From Marsupella aquatica (Eukaryota > Marchantiophyta), in contig OZ316894.1 of assembly GCA_973895155.1 (NCBI GenBank), positions 8,432,001 through 8,496,000 on the forward strand: DNA of 64,000 nucleotides, read 5' to 3'. The position numbers and the translations under genes are program-made. Shown here in pieces: positions 12,095 to 23,764 of the stretch; positions within the stretch are counted from its first letter, which is position 1; each line of letters opens with the position of its first letter. Below the pieces are notes generated by a model. The model did not search any database. It was not told the origin of the DNA and worked only from the letters and a program-made list of their open reading frames with translations.

Positions 12095-12497
12095 TGTTGA
12101 GCATAGACGACGATCACAACGGCAAGCCCATGAACCATCCAGTGCACAATAGTCGACACAAGAGATACGTGGTTCACCTCCTTGAGGCTACGTCCATGGG
12201 AACACACAAGAGAGCTTTACTAAACTCTAAGCCCGTCGGCTATACCGAGTCTCCACAGTGTAAGCTCTCCCTATCTCTCAAGTGGCTCCATAACAATGAG
12301 CCTTGGTTCTACCTCTCCAAGCACACGTGCCTCTTATGATATAGTGTGCAACTTAGTTGTACCTAACCACATAGTTGTACCTAATCACGTAGTTGTACCT
12401 AACCACGTAGTTGTACCAACCCACGTTGTTGTACCAACCCACGTTGTTGTACCAACCATGTCATACCTAACCTAGACGTAAGAGTAAATACCCAACA
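12095..12497 (-). repeat. 3' LTR of the copia element
   Basis: 403 bp, plus-strand ends TGTTGAGCATAG and AAATACCCAACA. It holds an internal 18-bp tandem array of the type CCACGTAGTTGTACCTAA (about 12350-12460), with one unit more than in the other LTR; this accounts for the length difference. Confidence 0.95.
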
Positions 12498-12508
12498 ATC
12501 TTCCCCTT
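12498..12508 (-). promoter_or_regulatory. Polypurine tract of the copia element
   Basis: On the minus strand AAGGGGAAGAT lies directly before the 3' LTR. This is the usual primer site for plus-strand DNA synthesis. Confidence 0.8.
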
Positions 12509-12687
12509 GACTCTGGTCTAGGGAAGAGTAATACTACCAATGTATATGATCCCTCAGCGAGAAGTTCTAGACAAAAACCAAACCGGTTTCCCTCTCTAAC
12601 TAGAGCAAACCAGAACTAAGCCATAGCCTAATACATAGGAATGAGGAAGAGCATATATCAGTAATTACAATGAATGTTAAGAAAACT

Positions 12688-13779
12688 CTACTTGTGATGC
12701 AATTGCAAAACCTGCAATACGTCACGGTGTCTAGAGAAACTCTCCAAAGGAATCACTTTGGTAAATGCGTCAGCCGGGTTGAGTTTACCATCAATCTTGA
12801 CTAGCTCAAACAAATTATCAGACACAGCCTGCGTGATAAAATGGTACCTGACGTCAATGTGCTTCACTCTGCTGTCCATCACCTGGTTCACAGCAAGGTG
12901 GAGCGCACTTTGACTATCACAATGGAGCTTCACATTCCCCTGTGGCAATCCCATTTCAATGATAAGTCTATCCAACCAAATCGCTTCCTTTGCTGCTTCC
13001 GCAGCTGCAACATACTCCACTTCTGTAGTAGACTGAGCAAAATATTTCTGCAAAGTAGACCTCCAACTTATGCATCCATCGCCAAGTGTGAACACGTATC
13101 CTGTTGTTGATCTCTTTCGGTCCAAATCTTGTCCATAGTCAGAATCTACATAGCCAATCAATGATCTAACATTCTTTGCATTCGTATCAAATAAAAGACC
13201 ATGATCCACGGTACCCTTCAAGTACCTGATAATCCACTTCACTGCTTCCCAGTGTACCTTCCCTGGATTCGACATGTACCTGCTCACCTTGCCCATAGCC
13301 ATGGCAAGATCAGGTCTAGTGCAAGTCATCAAATACATGAGACTCCCCACTGCCTTGTCATACGGAACCTTTGACATCAACCCCTTCTCTATGTCATCCG
13401 TAGGACAGAACGCTGATGATAACTTGAAGTGTGGAGCCAACGGGGTACTTACTGGCTTGCTATTCCCCATGTTGAACCTTGCAATTACCTTCCTCGCATA
13501 ACTGCTCTGCGTCAACCATAGCTTGCCAGCCTCCAAGTTCCTAGTGATCTCCATACCCAAAATCCTCTTAGCTGGCCCTAAGTCCTTCATCTTAAACTCT
13601 GCACTAAGCAGTGCCTTGAGCTTAACAATCTCAGACCTATCCTTGGCTGCAATTAGCATGTCATCCACATAAAGTACTAAAACAATTAACCCAAAGACAA
13701 CATTCTTCACTGGTTTCAAATACACACAAGGGTCAAAATACACTTCTATGAAAACCTTGTGACCGAATCCAATTGTCAA
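12688..13779 (-). pseudogene. Copia reverse transcriptase (C-terminal part) and RNase H
   Basis: Frame of about 360 aa. The RT active-site motif YVDDML is seen near residue 38, followed by the copia block KMKDLGPAKRILGMEI, the YDKAVGSLMYLMTCTRPD region and the RNase H domain (GYVDSDYGQDLDRKRSTTGY, then CDSQSALHLA and VKHIDVRYHFI). It belongs to the same Pol as the upstream frame at 13733-14155, but a frameshift in the overlap near 13735-13780 separates them. The C-terminus DVLQVLQLHHK followed by a stop lies about 190 bp before the 3' LTR. The catalytic YVDD is intact in this half. Confidence 0.93.
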
Positions 13780-14155
13780 ACCGCTTGTTCCACTGTCTTG
13801 GTGACTGCTTCAACCCATACAAGGATTTCAGCAATCTGCAAACCAATTCCTCCTGTCCTCTCTTCACAAAACCTAGCGGTTGTCTCATGAAGATCACCTC
13901 TTCCAATGTGCCATAGAGGAAAGTTGTGATAACATCCATCTGATCTAGCAGCAGACCAAATATTACAACAAGTACACACAATAGTCGTATTGTAGAGTAC
14001 TTAGCAACTGGTGAGAAGACCTCATTGTAATCCACACCTTTCTCTTGTGTGAATCCCTTTGCTACCAACCTAGCCTTGTAGACCTTCGATCCACCTCCTA
14101 TGGAATTATCCTTCAGCTTGTAAATCCACTTGCTGACCCTTAGGCAGCTTAACAA
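13733..14155 (-). pseudogene. Copia reverse transcriptase, N-terminal part
   Basis: Contains the plant copia RT start (YKARLVAKGFTQEKGVDYNE, then FSPVAKYSTIRLL), MDVITTFLYGTLEEVIFM (usual form DVKTAFLNG) and LLKSLYGLKQSPRQW. A stop after GFHRSVF breaks it before the YVDD half, which continues in another frame. Upstream the frame leaves the integrase ORF through another disruption around 14155-14184. Confidence 0.9.
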
Positions 14156-14183
14156 GCTTCCAAGTTTTGTTGTCCTTTAGTGA

Positions 14184-15764
14184 CTACATCTCCGTTTGCA
14201 TTGTTGCAGTCCACTTCTGCTTCTCCTTTGAAGCACTTGCCTCATGAAATGAAGAAGGTTCCCCTTCTTCCAAAATTAACACATCACCCTCATCATCAAC
14301 TGCAAAATCATCCTCTTGCAGTTGAGATGAATCAAGCCACTGTCCATACCTTGGTGGAGCGCGTACAGTGCGACCAGATGCTCTTCTAGCCGATGACTCT
14401 GGTTGATCTGCGTGTGCTGGTACAATTTGAAGCTCAACAGCATCCACTTGCTGCTCACAAGCATCAACAAACTCCTCTGGTTCCTCTGGCACAGGAACCA
14501 GCTCCATAATTGGAGCAACTCCTTCTCTCCGGTCATGCACCTCATAACCAATCTCCCCCTCAACGAGATCCGGGATAGGAGATTTTCCTTTGTCAGTACG
14601 GGAGACCTGAGTATTCTCCCCCTCCTTCAATAATCTGGATTCATTGAAGGAAACATCCCTACTGACAACGAGCTTACAGGCAATAGGATCCCATAGCCTA
14701 TAGGCTTTCACACCACTCTGGTACCCAAGAAAAAAGTTGGAGGTAGGATCCAACTTGGTCCTATTCTGCTTCGGTGTGAGAGCATATGCATCACTTCCAA
14801 AAACTACCAAGTCATGATAGTCTGCTTGCCGCTTATAGCGCATCTCAAACGGCGTTTTGAAATTGATAGCACTAGAAGGAGAAAGATTTACCAAATAAGC
14901 TGCGGTATTGACAGCTTCTGCCCAAAATTCTTGTGGTAAACCTGATTGGCTCAACATACTCCGTGACCGCTCCAATAGTGTCCGATTGAGCCTCTCAGCG
15001 ACACCATTCTGCTGCGGAGTATAAACTGTGGTGAGATGGCGAGTTATCCCCTGTTCTGAACAGTACTCTTCAAATTCCATTGAAGTGTACTCTCCGCCAT
15101 TGTCTGATCTCAGACTCTTCACCCTTGTATCCAAACACTTGATTGTGTTTCTAGTCTGATTCTCCACCTGGGCCTTCCACTTCTTAAAAATGGACAAGAC
15201 ATCAGACTTATGCGTCATGAAATAAATCCACACAAATCTTGAGTAATCATCAATAAATGATATATAGTACAACTTTCCAGAGTATGAGGGAGTCGGGGAT
15301 GGACTCCACACGTCACTATGTATGTACTCAAGAACCACTTTGGAACGATGAGTTCCAACACCAAAAGCACGACGATGCTGCTTTCCAAGAATGCAATGCT
15401 CACAAAACTCTAATTTACCAGATTGCAAATCAAAAATGAGTCCATTCTTTTGTAAGATAGCCAAACCCTTCTCACTCATGTGGCCTAGCCGTGAATGCCA
15501 CAGTTGAGTCATCTCCTCGTGAGACTTGGTTACATTGGCCTCTCCACATACAGTATTGCCCTGTAACACATACAAATTCTTTTGTCTGCTCCCCTTCAAA
15601 ATCACTGTCTCTCCTGACCTGACTTGAAGTTCACCATCAATAACGTTCCATTGATGACCATTTGAATCCAACACACCGAGTGAAATCAGATTCTTACGCA
15701 TGCCAGGTACATACTTGACTCCGGACACTGTGCGCACAGCGCCATCAAACATTTGAATCTTCAC
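14184..15764 (-). CDS. Copia GAG-pre-integrase and integrase
   Basis: 526-aa open frame. The N-terminal part carries the end of the protease region (GVKYVPGMRKNLISLG). Next comes the GAG-pre-integrase zinc-binding region (LWHSRLGHMSEKG ... FCEHCILGKQHR, the H-H-C-C pattern). The integrase core follows, with the acidic triad visible in HSDVW, RSDNGGEYTS and NGVAERLNRT, then the C-terminal region with FFLGYQSGVKAYRLWDP. The first codon is internal to the ancestral polyprotein, so the N-terminus is not a real start. The frame is intact over the whole core and is probably the best preserved part of the element. Confidence 0.93.
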   Translation of the reverse strand: MKIQMFDGAVRTVSGVKYVPGMRKNLISLGVLDSNGHQWNVIDGELQVRSGETVILKGSRQKNLYVLQGNTVCGEANVTKSHEEMTQLWHSRLGHMSEKGLAILQKNGLIFDLQSGKLEFCEHCILGKQHRRAFGVGTHRSKVVLEYIHSDVWSPSPTPSYSGKLYYISFIDDYSRFVWIYFMTHKSDVLSIFKKWKAQVENQTRNTIKCLDTRVKSLRSDNGGEYTSMEFEEYCSEQGITRHLTTVYTPQQNGVAERLNRTLLERSRSMLSQSGLPQEFWAEAVNTAAYLVNLSPSSAINFKTPFEMRYKRQADYHDLVVFGSDAYALTPKQNRTKLDPTSNFFLGYQSGVKAYRLWDPIACKLVVSRDVSFNESRLLKEGENTQVSRTDKGKSPIPDLVEGEIGYEVHDRREGVAPIMELVPVPEEPEEFVDACEQQVDAVELQIVPAHADQPESSARRASGRTVRAPPRYGQWLDSSQLQEDDFAVDDEGDVLILEEGEPSSFHEASASKEKQKWTATMQTEM

Positions 15765-15769
15765 AGACC

Positions 15770-16225
15770 CAATTCCCTCAATTTGACAGGAGTGATCATT
15801 TCCATCAGAACTGAACCGTTTGAAACAGAGTAAGAACTGAAAAACTCACGAATGTAACAAATATGAAAAGAGCAAGCACAATCAAGAATCCACACATCAT
15901 CTGCTCTCCTAGATGACGTGCACAGGGCATACCCCCAGCTTCATAAAATATACTCATCATTGAGTAAATCAGCTTCTCCATCAGCCCTAGCCACATTTGC
16001 CGATGAAGTTTCCGGTGCCTTTCCCTTACAGTCTCGCTTGAAGTGTCCAACTTGGTTGCACTTCCAACATGTCACCTGCCTCCTCTGAGGGGATTTATCC
16101 TTGGACTTAGATCTGGATTTAGATCTAAATTGGGTTCTACGGTCCCCAGTTGGTCGCTGCATACTCCTCCCATGGTTAACATTGAGGGTAGCACCAGATG
16201 ATGAAGGCTGTGACGTGATGTGCAT
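15770..16225 (-). pseudogene. Copia gag C-terminus (zinc knuckle) and protease
   Basis: The part 15941-16225 carries basic RS-type stretches (FRSKSRSKSKDKS) and one CCHC knuckle, CWKCNQVGHFKRDC, typical of the nucleocapsid. The frame is then lost. In another frame the protease active-site region is seen at about 15840-15895 as VWILDCACSFHICYIREF, corresponding to the copia WILDSGAS/CSYHM motif. The catalytic Asp is present but the next residue is Cys. At least one frameshift lies between the knuckle and the protease. Confidence 0.85.
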
Positions 16226-16228
16226 CTT

Positions 16229-16981
16229 CTACTGAAGATCATCACTAAGCAGAGAACTTACCACGTCATTGTATGAAATGGTATCCCTATCACGATGCAA
16301 CAACACTCGTGATAGGGACTGGTAAGATGGAGGCAATGAACTAAGAAGCTGCAGAGCCTTTGTCTCATCATTCAAAGTCTCCCCAAGGTTTTCCAAGTCA
16401 ACGACCATGTCGTTGAAAGCATCCACATGGTCTTGCAACTTTGTACCGGATTCCTTCATCCTGAAACTCATCAGTTTGTAGGAAGTGTAGAGACGGTTCG
16501 ACAACTCCTTGCGGTGATACTTGCTCTGCAATTTCGCAAACAAGGACATGCAATCCTTATGTGCACCCAACTGCTTGATGATGGGAGGCATGAGATAGAG
16601 TGTAACACACCACACTCCCTGCTCCTGCATGCGGTCCCATTGTTTCTCATCAACATCATCTTCACAAGGGCTCAGTAGTTGGCCCATCCCTGACGCATAG
16701 AGCACTCCCTTCACCTGCTTCTCCCATAGCAAGTAGTCAGAGCGCCCATCATATTTTGTCACTTCATACTTGGGTCCCCCGAGCTTGAAAGTCCCCATCT
16801 TCTTCTTTGGCACTACCGTGAGCTCCGATAGTAGTACTGCTTCCTCCACCACACGCTGCACCGGTGATGGTATCGGTGTCACGTGCTCTTCCTCCTGCTC
16901 CTCTCTCTGCCCCTGAAACCGCCGTGGTGATCCTCGTGCTTCAAGTTCCACGTCTTCAAAAAATTCCTCCGAATCACTCAT
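16229..16981 (-). pseudogene. Copia gag (UBN2-type), N-terminal part
   Basis: 250 aa from the ATG at 16981 (MSDSEEFFEDVELE). The region KYDGRSDYLLWEKQVKGVL, the following helices and LLSSLPPSYQSLSRVLL match the copia gag (UBN2) fold. An in-frame TAG at 16229-16231 separates it from the zinc-knuckle half, which continues in the same frame. Whether this was once one uninterrupted gag is almost certain from the frame. Confidence 0.9.
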
Positions 16982-18294
16982 ATGAGAAAATCACAAAAAA
17001 TATCGTTTTTCTCAACTTCTCAAAAAACTCGAAACTCAACACCGCCGCATAGCCCACAAAGCTAGGAGTCCAATACTGAAAACTGAAATCAAAATCAAAA
17101 TTTGACGGAAAAGTTATTTAAATTTCAGTCGAGGTGGGTAAAACCTTGGGAAACTCCCCCGTTTTGACCACCTCAGGGAATAACCAAAATACCAAGTACA
17201 ACCCGTTGTCGGAATTGCGATGTGATTGGTGCGCCGCGTTGCCAACTTCAATGGCTACGACCTCGCCAAAAAAGAACCAAAAAAGTTACCGTTCGGTGGA
17301 CGAAATCTTTGTCGGACGGTCAAAAAATAGCTCTCTGGTTTTTTGGAATATTCTATGACCCTTGTATAGGCCCTGTGGGAATTTTGGAAGAACAATCGAG
17401 GGGCTGACACGTGTCCTCGAACCCCCAAAACCCCCTACCACCCTTCGTCGTCGAAATCTGGTCGCGCGCGCAGAAAATACACACGAAAGAATGTACCCCT
17501 CGACACCAAATGCAAGATATCTCACTCGGGTTTTGACGAAATAAAGATCTGATTTCAGATTTGGAAACTAGACTCCGAGGCGGTGAAGATCGATATAAGA
17601 AGCACCTAAAACGAGGAAAGAACAAGGGAGAAAAAAATTGGTAAAGATGACAGATTTCTCTCAATTGCCATAGCCAATTTCGAATCAGTTTTTCAAAGAG
17701 AAAAAAAAAATGGTACCTTGTCAACAACGAATGTTGATCAATTGCACTTGGTGCCGTCACCAAGTCCAACAAGGTAATTGATTTTGCTTAGCCTTCCTCT
17801 TTGCATCAAAGAGCCAATCCCGGACTCAAAACAATCGTCTTGCCTCAATCTTTCCGTTGAGTCAAAACACTTGACGCTTCTCCCTCCGAGTCGATTGCCA
17901 CGACAAGAAACCCCGATCAGGCAAAAGAGGACTCCATAGCCGGTCAGAAAATCAGAATGTTTCTTTTGCTTGTCCCGTCGCACATGGTACTCACTTGGTA
18001 ACAAATTAGCTACCAAAACAAATAGCTCATCCCGATCTACAAGCAGAGCTATAGCATGCGATGCCTCCTTTGCCGTAGAGCTCACACCGTCGAGAAAACA
18101 AACTCTGGTCCCTCCTCCGAAAAACCGTCGAACACGAATGTTGCTAACTTTCTTCACAAAATCCAGAACGACGAAAACTTAGATCTCGAAAACTCCAAGT
18201 TCCATGCGAAGAAACTCCGGGAAATCCATCGATACTCAACGTTGGAAAAACCGTCATGAAATCTCATCACGAACACATGTCACCTCCCAAGCAT
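16982..18294 (-). other. Long untranslated leader of the copia element
   Basis: About 1.3 kb between the PBS and the gag ATG, without a recognisable coding region although short frames exist on both strands. This is long for a copia leader. It may hold packaging or translation signals, but none is recognisable by eye. Confidence 0.6.
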
Positions 18295-18306
18295 GCTCTG
18301 ATACCA
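18295..18306 (-). promoter_or_regulatory. Primer-binding site, initiator-Met tRNA type
   Basis: The minus strand reads TGGTATCAGAGC two bases after the 5' LTR. This is the classic plant copia PBS, complementary to the 3' end of initiator methionine tRNA. Confidence 0.95.
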
Positions 18307-18308
18307 AT

Positions 18309-18693
18309 TGTTGAGCATAGACGACGATCGCAACGGCAAGCCCATGAACCATCCAACGCACAATAGTCGACACAAGAGATACGTGGTTCACCTCCTTGAG
18401 GCTACGTCCACGGGAACACACAAGAGAGCTTTACTGAACTCTAAGCCCGTCGGCTATACCGAGTCTCCACAGTGTAAGCTCTCTCTATCTCTCAAGTGGC
18501 TCCATAACAATGAGCCTTGGTTCTACCTCTCCAAACACACGTGCCTCTTATGATATAGTGTGCAACTTAGTTGTACCTAACCACATAGTTGTATCTAATC
18601 ACGTAGTTGTACCTAACCACGTAGTTGTACCAACCCACGTTGTTGTACCAACCACGTCATACCTAACCTAGACGTAAGAGTAAATACCCAACA
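18309..18693 (-). repeat. 5' LTR of the copia element
   Basis: 385 bp, plus-strand ends TGTTGAGCATAG and AAATACCCAACA. It is 18 bp shorter than the 3' LTR because of one missing unit in the internal ...GTTGTACCAACCCAC array. Together with the ACCAA target duplication it fixes the element borders. Confidence 0.95.
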
Positions 18694-19204
18694 ACCAACT
18701 GGCAACGCCCATAACTTTCTGGTTAGGCGTTCGCAAGCGGAGTGCCTTAGCCCGTTGTGATCGGGCTGACCCAGTGCTCATGCCTAGGCCCTCAGGTCTC
18801 ATCGCCGCTTGGGGTCCCAGATCGGCCAAACCCAGATTGGGCCCTAACTCACGCCCCAAGCGTCCGTTGCCCATGGCGTCAACTCCATTGGCCTTGGCCC
18901 CAAGAGGAGCTCACACTCAAGCCCTTAGAACTCAAAGTTCGTCCGGGGGCCCGGACGGTCGACCTTGAGTCCGGTCCCTTTCCCCTTGACCTGACCAGCT
19001 CTCAACTCGCCTAAGTCCTTAGTGTGTGTCACTAGCTTGGCTCCTTGCCTTTGCTAGTGTCACGTCTCATTGCCCTCTAGTCTCCCCATGCTAAGTCCTC
19101 CCCGGATGGCCTATCCGGGCCTGGACCATAAGGGAGCTCGGCGTCGGAGTCAGCACGCCGGAGCTAAGTGTTAAGGTAGTCGAGTTCCGCGACTATGCTC
19201 AACA
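18694..19204 (+). mobile_element. Older GC-rich element, right part
   Basis: Continuation of the element split by the copia insertion. It opens with ACCAACTGGCAACGCCCATAA, which matches 23868-23890, and ends GCGACTATGCTCAACA. That end equals the reverse complement of a copia-type LTR start (TGTTGAGCATAG), so the older element may itself be an LTR or LTR derivative in the opposite orientation. The block CGGAGCTAAGTG.TAAGGT.GTC is shared with 24005-24030. Confidence 0.6.
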
Positions 19205-22200
19205 AAAATTGGTGATAATTGGTTCATTGGAAAGCACATCTCAAGAAGTTTCTAAACTAAGTTAGAGTTTCTCGGGGTTTAACTTAGTGTATATTTTTGG
19301 GTACCACGTGTGATCCTAGCCTAAATAAATACACCTATTTTACAAATAAAATATTCCAAGACTATTCTCTATTTTCAATATTAATAACCTATTTTGCTTT
19401 ATAAAAGGTATATATTAGAGAATATTCTATAAATGTGAGTTTGCAATACCTCCTTTTGTCTCCTACGCTTTTAAAAAATTTAGCTAACTTATATCAAAAC
19501 TACCTATTTTGGATCGCACGTGGTTCCTAAGATTTTTCATAGTCAATCCCCTTAGCAGAGTTTTCATCCAACAATGAGAGAGAAATACAAGATGCATCAA
19601 TCTTCACTAGTTATATCAAAAATATCAAAAACTTATATAGTGCAACAAACAGAGATGAACAGAGGAGGCACAACTTACACTATCAATGATATTTTGACGT
19701 AGATTTGATTTTTTTCCTTTGCCCTTTGCAAATCCAACCATGATTGGTGATCCACATTATTCATGCCTTGTTGTCAGTGAGTCAATCTGTCACAAGGATT
19801 GACAAGCCTAAACTCAATCTTTGACAAAGACTGAGTGAGTAACAAGCCAAAACACAGGAATGCTTTGTTTCATTCATACACACAAACACACAAGGCCACT
19901 GGTTTGCCTAAAGTTGTAGTGGGTTCAGTTTAATTTGAGCTACCACCAAAACATTTTCACCTCTAAAAACCATTTTTTAGATCTAAGTATTCAATTTTTT
20001 GGGTTTCCTTTTGGTTGACACTAAATGTGTCACTTGCTTGAAAATTCAGGGTCAACTTCCATTTAGTTTGATTAATTGTTGGTGAGACTAATTGTTCACC
20101 CAGTCATATTGAATACTGTAAAAGAGTGTAAATTGTCCGCTTTGTTGTAATGACAACTTTGCAATGGCATCGCCTGCACCTGCTTATTGTCTGACCCTCT
20201 AATACTTACATATATAGTTTGTGGACCCCTGCTTTACTACTTGCGAGGAAAGTACTAAATGTTCTCCCCACAAAGATTGTTGACGCTCGTTAATTTCCCA
20301 TGCCTGGCTCAATCACTATCCTTGTCTCACCATGGATGTAAACCAATTAGACTTCCTTTGTACCTTATTATGCAGGCCTCAATGTCATCTGGTGGCACTT
20401 CAGGCCAAAGATTTCCAACAACTAGTCATATGAGCTCACAGTGAAGCTCATGAATTGGCTCAACAAGCAAAAGTTTTTGTCTAAACATACTCATGTTGAT
20501 CACTTTGGGGATCATTTTTCAGTGTTAAGCAGTTGTTAGCAGTTTGATGAGGAAATTATATTAGTTTTAATCAAATCTAAACTTGCAACCCCAAATTTCT
20601 TTCCCAATCTGCCTGCCCTAATTATTTTGTGTCCCCAATCTATCTCACTTTTTTTGTTGTTAATTCCCAGTTAACTTCAATCTCTGTCATCTAATTGGAT
20701 TGATGAGGGTCATCAAAAAATTGTGGGGAATTCTCATTTAAATTTTACTAAGTAAGTACACCCCATGCTAGGTAGCCTAGACAGGCTTGAGACAACAAAA
20801 TTAATCCGTGGACCCCCATGTTCATCTAAGGAATGTTTGTGTGATTAAGTGAAATCAATTTTCATCAAGGCGGTAACCAACGGTTTTGAGTCTCCCGATG
20901 GTGTTGGTGTGTGCTCGTACAAAAACAAATGCTCAAAAGATAGAGATCTATCAAACGAAAGGTTGAATGTGGAGGAATTGAGTTTTCTTATAGGTTTTGC
21001 TTACACATTGGAAAAATCATCTTTCAACCATTCTTGATTGATTGTTTGTGAGTTACATTGAGCATTACCGCCACAAGACAGACTAGAGCACAACACTCAG
21101 CTGTTGGCAAAAGAGCGCTTGTCAATTTGGTGGGAAGAACACACAAAACGAACGAGCCGTCACTTCAAACAAAGGATTTGTAGTTATTTTTATTTAAGAA
21201 AGTTATGGTGTGAGGGGAATATCAACAATTGTTTCTTTGACATAGAGGCTGCATTTGGCGTCAACCTGTATTTAGAGTGAGCTTTAGTTGAAGACTATCT
21301 AAGAAATGCGAACAATAATTCAAGCCGGAAAGCAAGCATTGTGGACAAGCGATGGTGATGTAATCAAATAAATCAATTTGTAGCGGCTAAGTTTGTGACG
21401 GTGACGAGATTGTGATATCTCTTAATTGAGAAAGGGTTTCCAATGAGCCTCAAATTGACAAATTTCATATGAGTTTTTGAATATCTTTGCCTTTCCAATG
21501 AGTGTTAGTATAAATTTTTTTGATTATGAGTTCATGAATTCTTTTAGCTTTCTAACATTGAGTCTGACATTTACAAATTTTATGTCAGATTTTGTCACGG
21601 TACTCAAGAGATCAGGAGGTGTTCAATCTTTTTAACTTTCTAATGTGTGACATTGAGATTATTTGTCAAGAAATAGAGAGATCATGAGTATCTAAATTTC
21701 TCTAGCTTTCCAATGAACCTAACATTGATAGATTTTGTCAAGTACTAAGGAGATTATGAGTTTTTAATTTTACTCTAGCTTTCCAATGAGTGACATTGAG
21801 AAATTTTATCAAGACATTACTAAAGAGATCACGAGTTTCTAAATCTTGATCTTGAATTGTCCAATGAATCAAACATTGGCAAATTTTATCAAGTACTAAG
21901 GAGATTTATTATTTAGTTTTACAATGTGAAGCCAAATGGGTTTTAATTATGTACATTTCTATCAATTGATTTTTTCAAACTTACAAACAATTAAAAAATA
22001 CAAACATTTTGATATAAAACACTGATATATCTTTGACAAACATTAAAATGGTAACTTTGTTTTACTAAATGACATCTCTTCCTTTGTATTTTGGTTTTTT
22101 TACGTTTAATATTTACGGCATAGCGCCCCAAAAATTATGTTGTTTTTGCCACAAACAGGAATGTGCATGTTTATTATTGTTAAAAGTAGGATCATTCCTG

Positions 22201-22699
22201 TTTGTGACTAGTTGTGATGATGTGGCGGGCAACCTCATGGCAGAGAATTTGCAAGAGACCCCTAATGGGGGTCCATAATTATGGCTTAAAAACTCTTTTG
22301 ACACATCTTAGGATGCTTACATGCATACCCACTAGTGCAAAAACAAGATCACAAAAATCACAAAACAATAATTGGTAAACTTAAAACACTATTGGTTTTA
22401 AGTGCAAACCATCACCATTTATTATCAATATTATTTTGGTCTTCTTCGTCGATCTAAGAAATTGAAGACATGCATTTTTCCTTGTGACCACTGTGCACCA
22501 TCATTCTCCGTCCTCTTTGTTAGCAAATGATCAATCAAATACATTCATCAATCAGATCAAATGACTAGAGTAAGTTGTTGTTTTCTGTTAATTAAACGAA
22601 TTAAATATAATTAATTTTTGATCTTTTATAATTTTAAAAGTAAGTAAAATGTTACAAGGGTTATTATTTTTCCTCCACTCTTTATTATTTGATATATTA
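19205..22699. other. AT-rich intergenic DNA with a degenerate tandem repeat
   Basis: No gene recognised. Between about 21425 and 21905 there are five to six diverged units of roughly 85-95 bp, each with CTTTCCAATGA, ACATTGA.AAATTTTATCAAG and AGAGATCATGAGTTTCTAAAT. The stretch 19237-19260 (GGAAAGCACATCTCAAGA) repeats 10926-10943. Confidence 0.55.
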
Positions 22700-22707
22700 A
22701 TTTTCAA

Positions 22708-22984
22708 CTCAGGGGTCTCACTATATGGGGACCTCCCCATCACCTATGACGTTTTTAGGCCTCGGACCCCCTAAAATGTAAGAAAAAAATATTATTTTTT
22801 AACCCCTATAAAGTTGGAAAATTGGATTGAAAAGGCCCTAATGTTCTTATAAGTCTCAAAATTGAATTTAAAAGACCCTATTGTTCTTCTACAAAAATTC
22901 TTAAGTCTTCCCTTACAACCAATAAAATGACCCTATCCTTCGTCGCACGTGATATGCCATTTTTGTGGAAGTGAAACCCCCAAG
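22708..22984 (-). mobile_element. hAT-like MITE, copy 4
   Basis: 277 bp from CTCAGGGGTCTCACTATATG to GTGAAACCCCCAAG, with a perfect 8-bp target duplication ATTTTCAA (22700-22707 and 22985-22992). It is colinear with copy 2 over its whole length and has the same orientation. Confidence 0.9.
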
Positions 22985-23764
22985 ATTTTCAATTCTCTTA
23001 ATTTTTTACTTCTCTTGGACCACCAGTTGTAAATATTTATGAGATTACCTGGGGCTACTTAGTTATTCTGAAATTTTTGTTCAATTATGTTGTAAAGTAC
23101 AAGTGGAAACAAAATTCTTATCATTCTCCTAGTAATCATGGCAAGTGGTTCAAACAGACCAAAGACCATAAGTGTAGAATCATCATAGATGTTGGAGAGA
23201 AAGTTTATTTAGAGCAACCCCATGGGAGTATAAGCACTTATTTTCTTGCACAATGTAGATTTTGTAATCATCATTACCTTGAAATATTATTTTTTCTAAG
23301 TATTATAGACCTTTGCTTTCTTCACTGTGTAGAGATTGCGACTCTAATAAAGTTATGGTGGAACTCGGGTTGGAAAGGAGATTTAGTGTTGTTATATTCA
23401 ATGTTTGGAGACTAATTGTTTGTGCTAGTGGAAGCTGGCATGAAGCTTGGCTCATGACTCTTTAGGTGTGTCTAGGAAAGATTTCATAGTGGGGTTTACG
23501 AGCTAAGACACTTCTTGTTGGGCAGGACAAATTACCACACCAAAAGTTTAGTCCTTAAGCGGTATCTACTCTAAATGAGGCATAGACTTAGGTTACTTTG
23601 AGGTTTTGGGCAATGAGAAACTTGCAATCCGCATTTATTTACATAACATACCGCTAAGTGCATATAACTATAATTTTTACGTATCTTCAGGTATGCATTG
23701 TGTTCCGCTGCCAAAACCTACCCATAGTTCATAGCCCATGATCAAGCCCCGCTTAAAGCGCCAC
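22985..23764. other. No gene supported
   Basis: A plus frame of 112 codons (23077-23415) exists but shows no domain or compositional sign of coding. I see no repeat ends. Confidence 0.45.

Larger units (their letters stand above)
12095..18693 (-). mobile_element. Full-length Ty1/copia LTR retrotransposon
   Basis: 6.6-kb element read on the minus strand, with LTRs at 18309-18693 (5') and 12095-12497 (3'), PBS, gag, protease, integrase, reverse transcriptase and RNase H in copia order, PPT, and a perfect 5-bp target duplication ACCAA (12090-12094 and 18694-18698). By eye the LTRs differ at about nine positions, all transitions, plus one 18-bp unit, which points to a fairly recent insertion. 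Several stops and frameshifts in gag, protease and RT make this copy non-autonomous. It sits inside an older element (11083-12094 plus 18694-19204). Confidence 0.95.

Noticed and set aside
23077-23415. 112-codon frame as a gene
   Set aside because: No similarity I recognise and no promoter; the length is within chance for AT-rich DNA.
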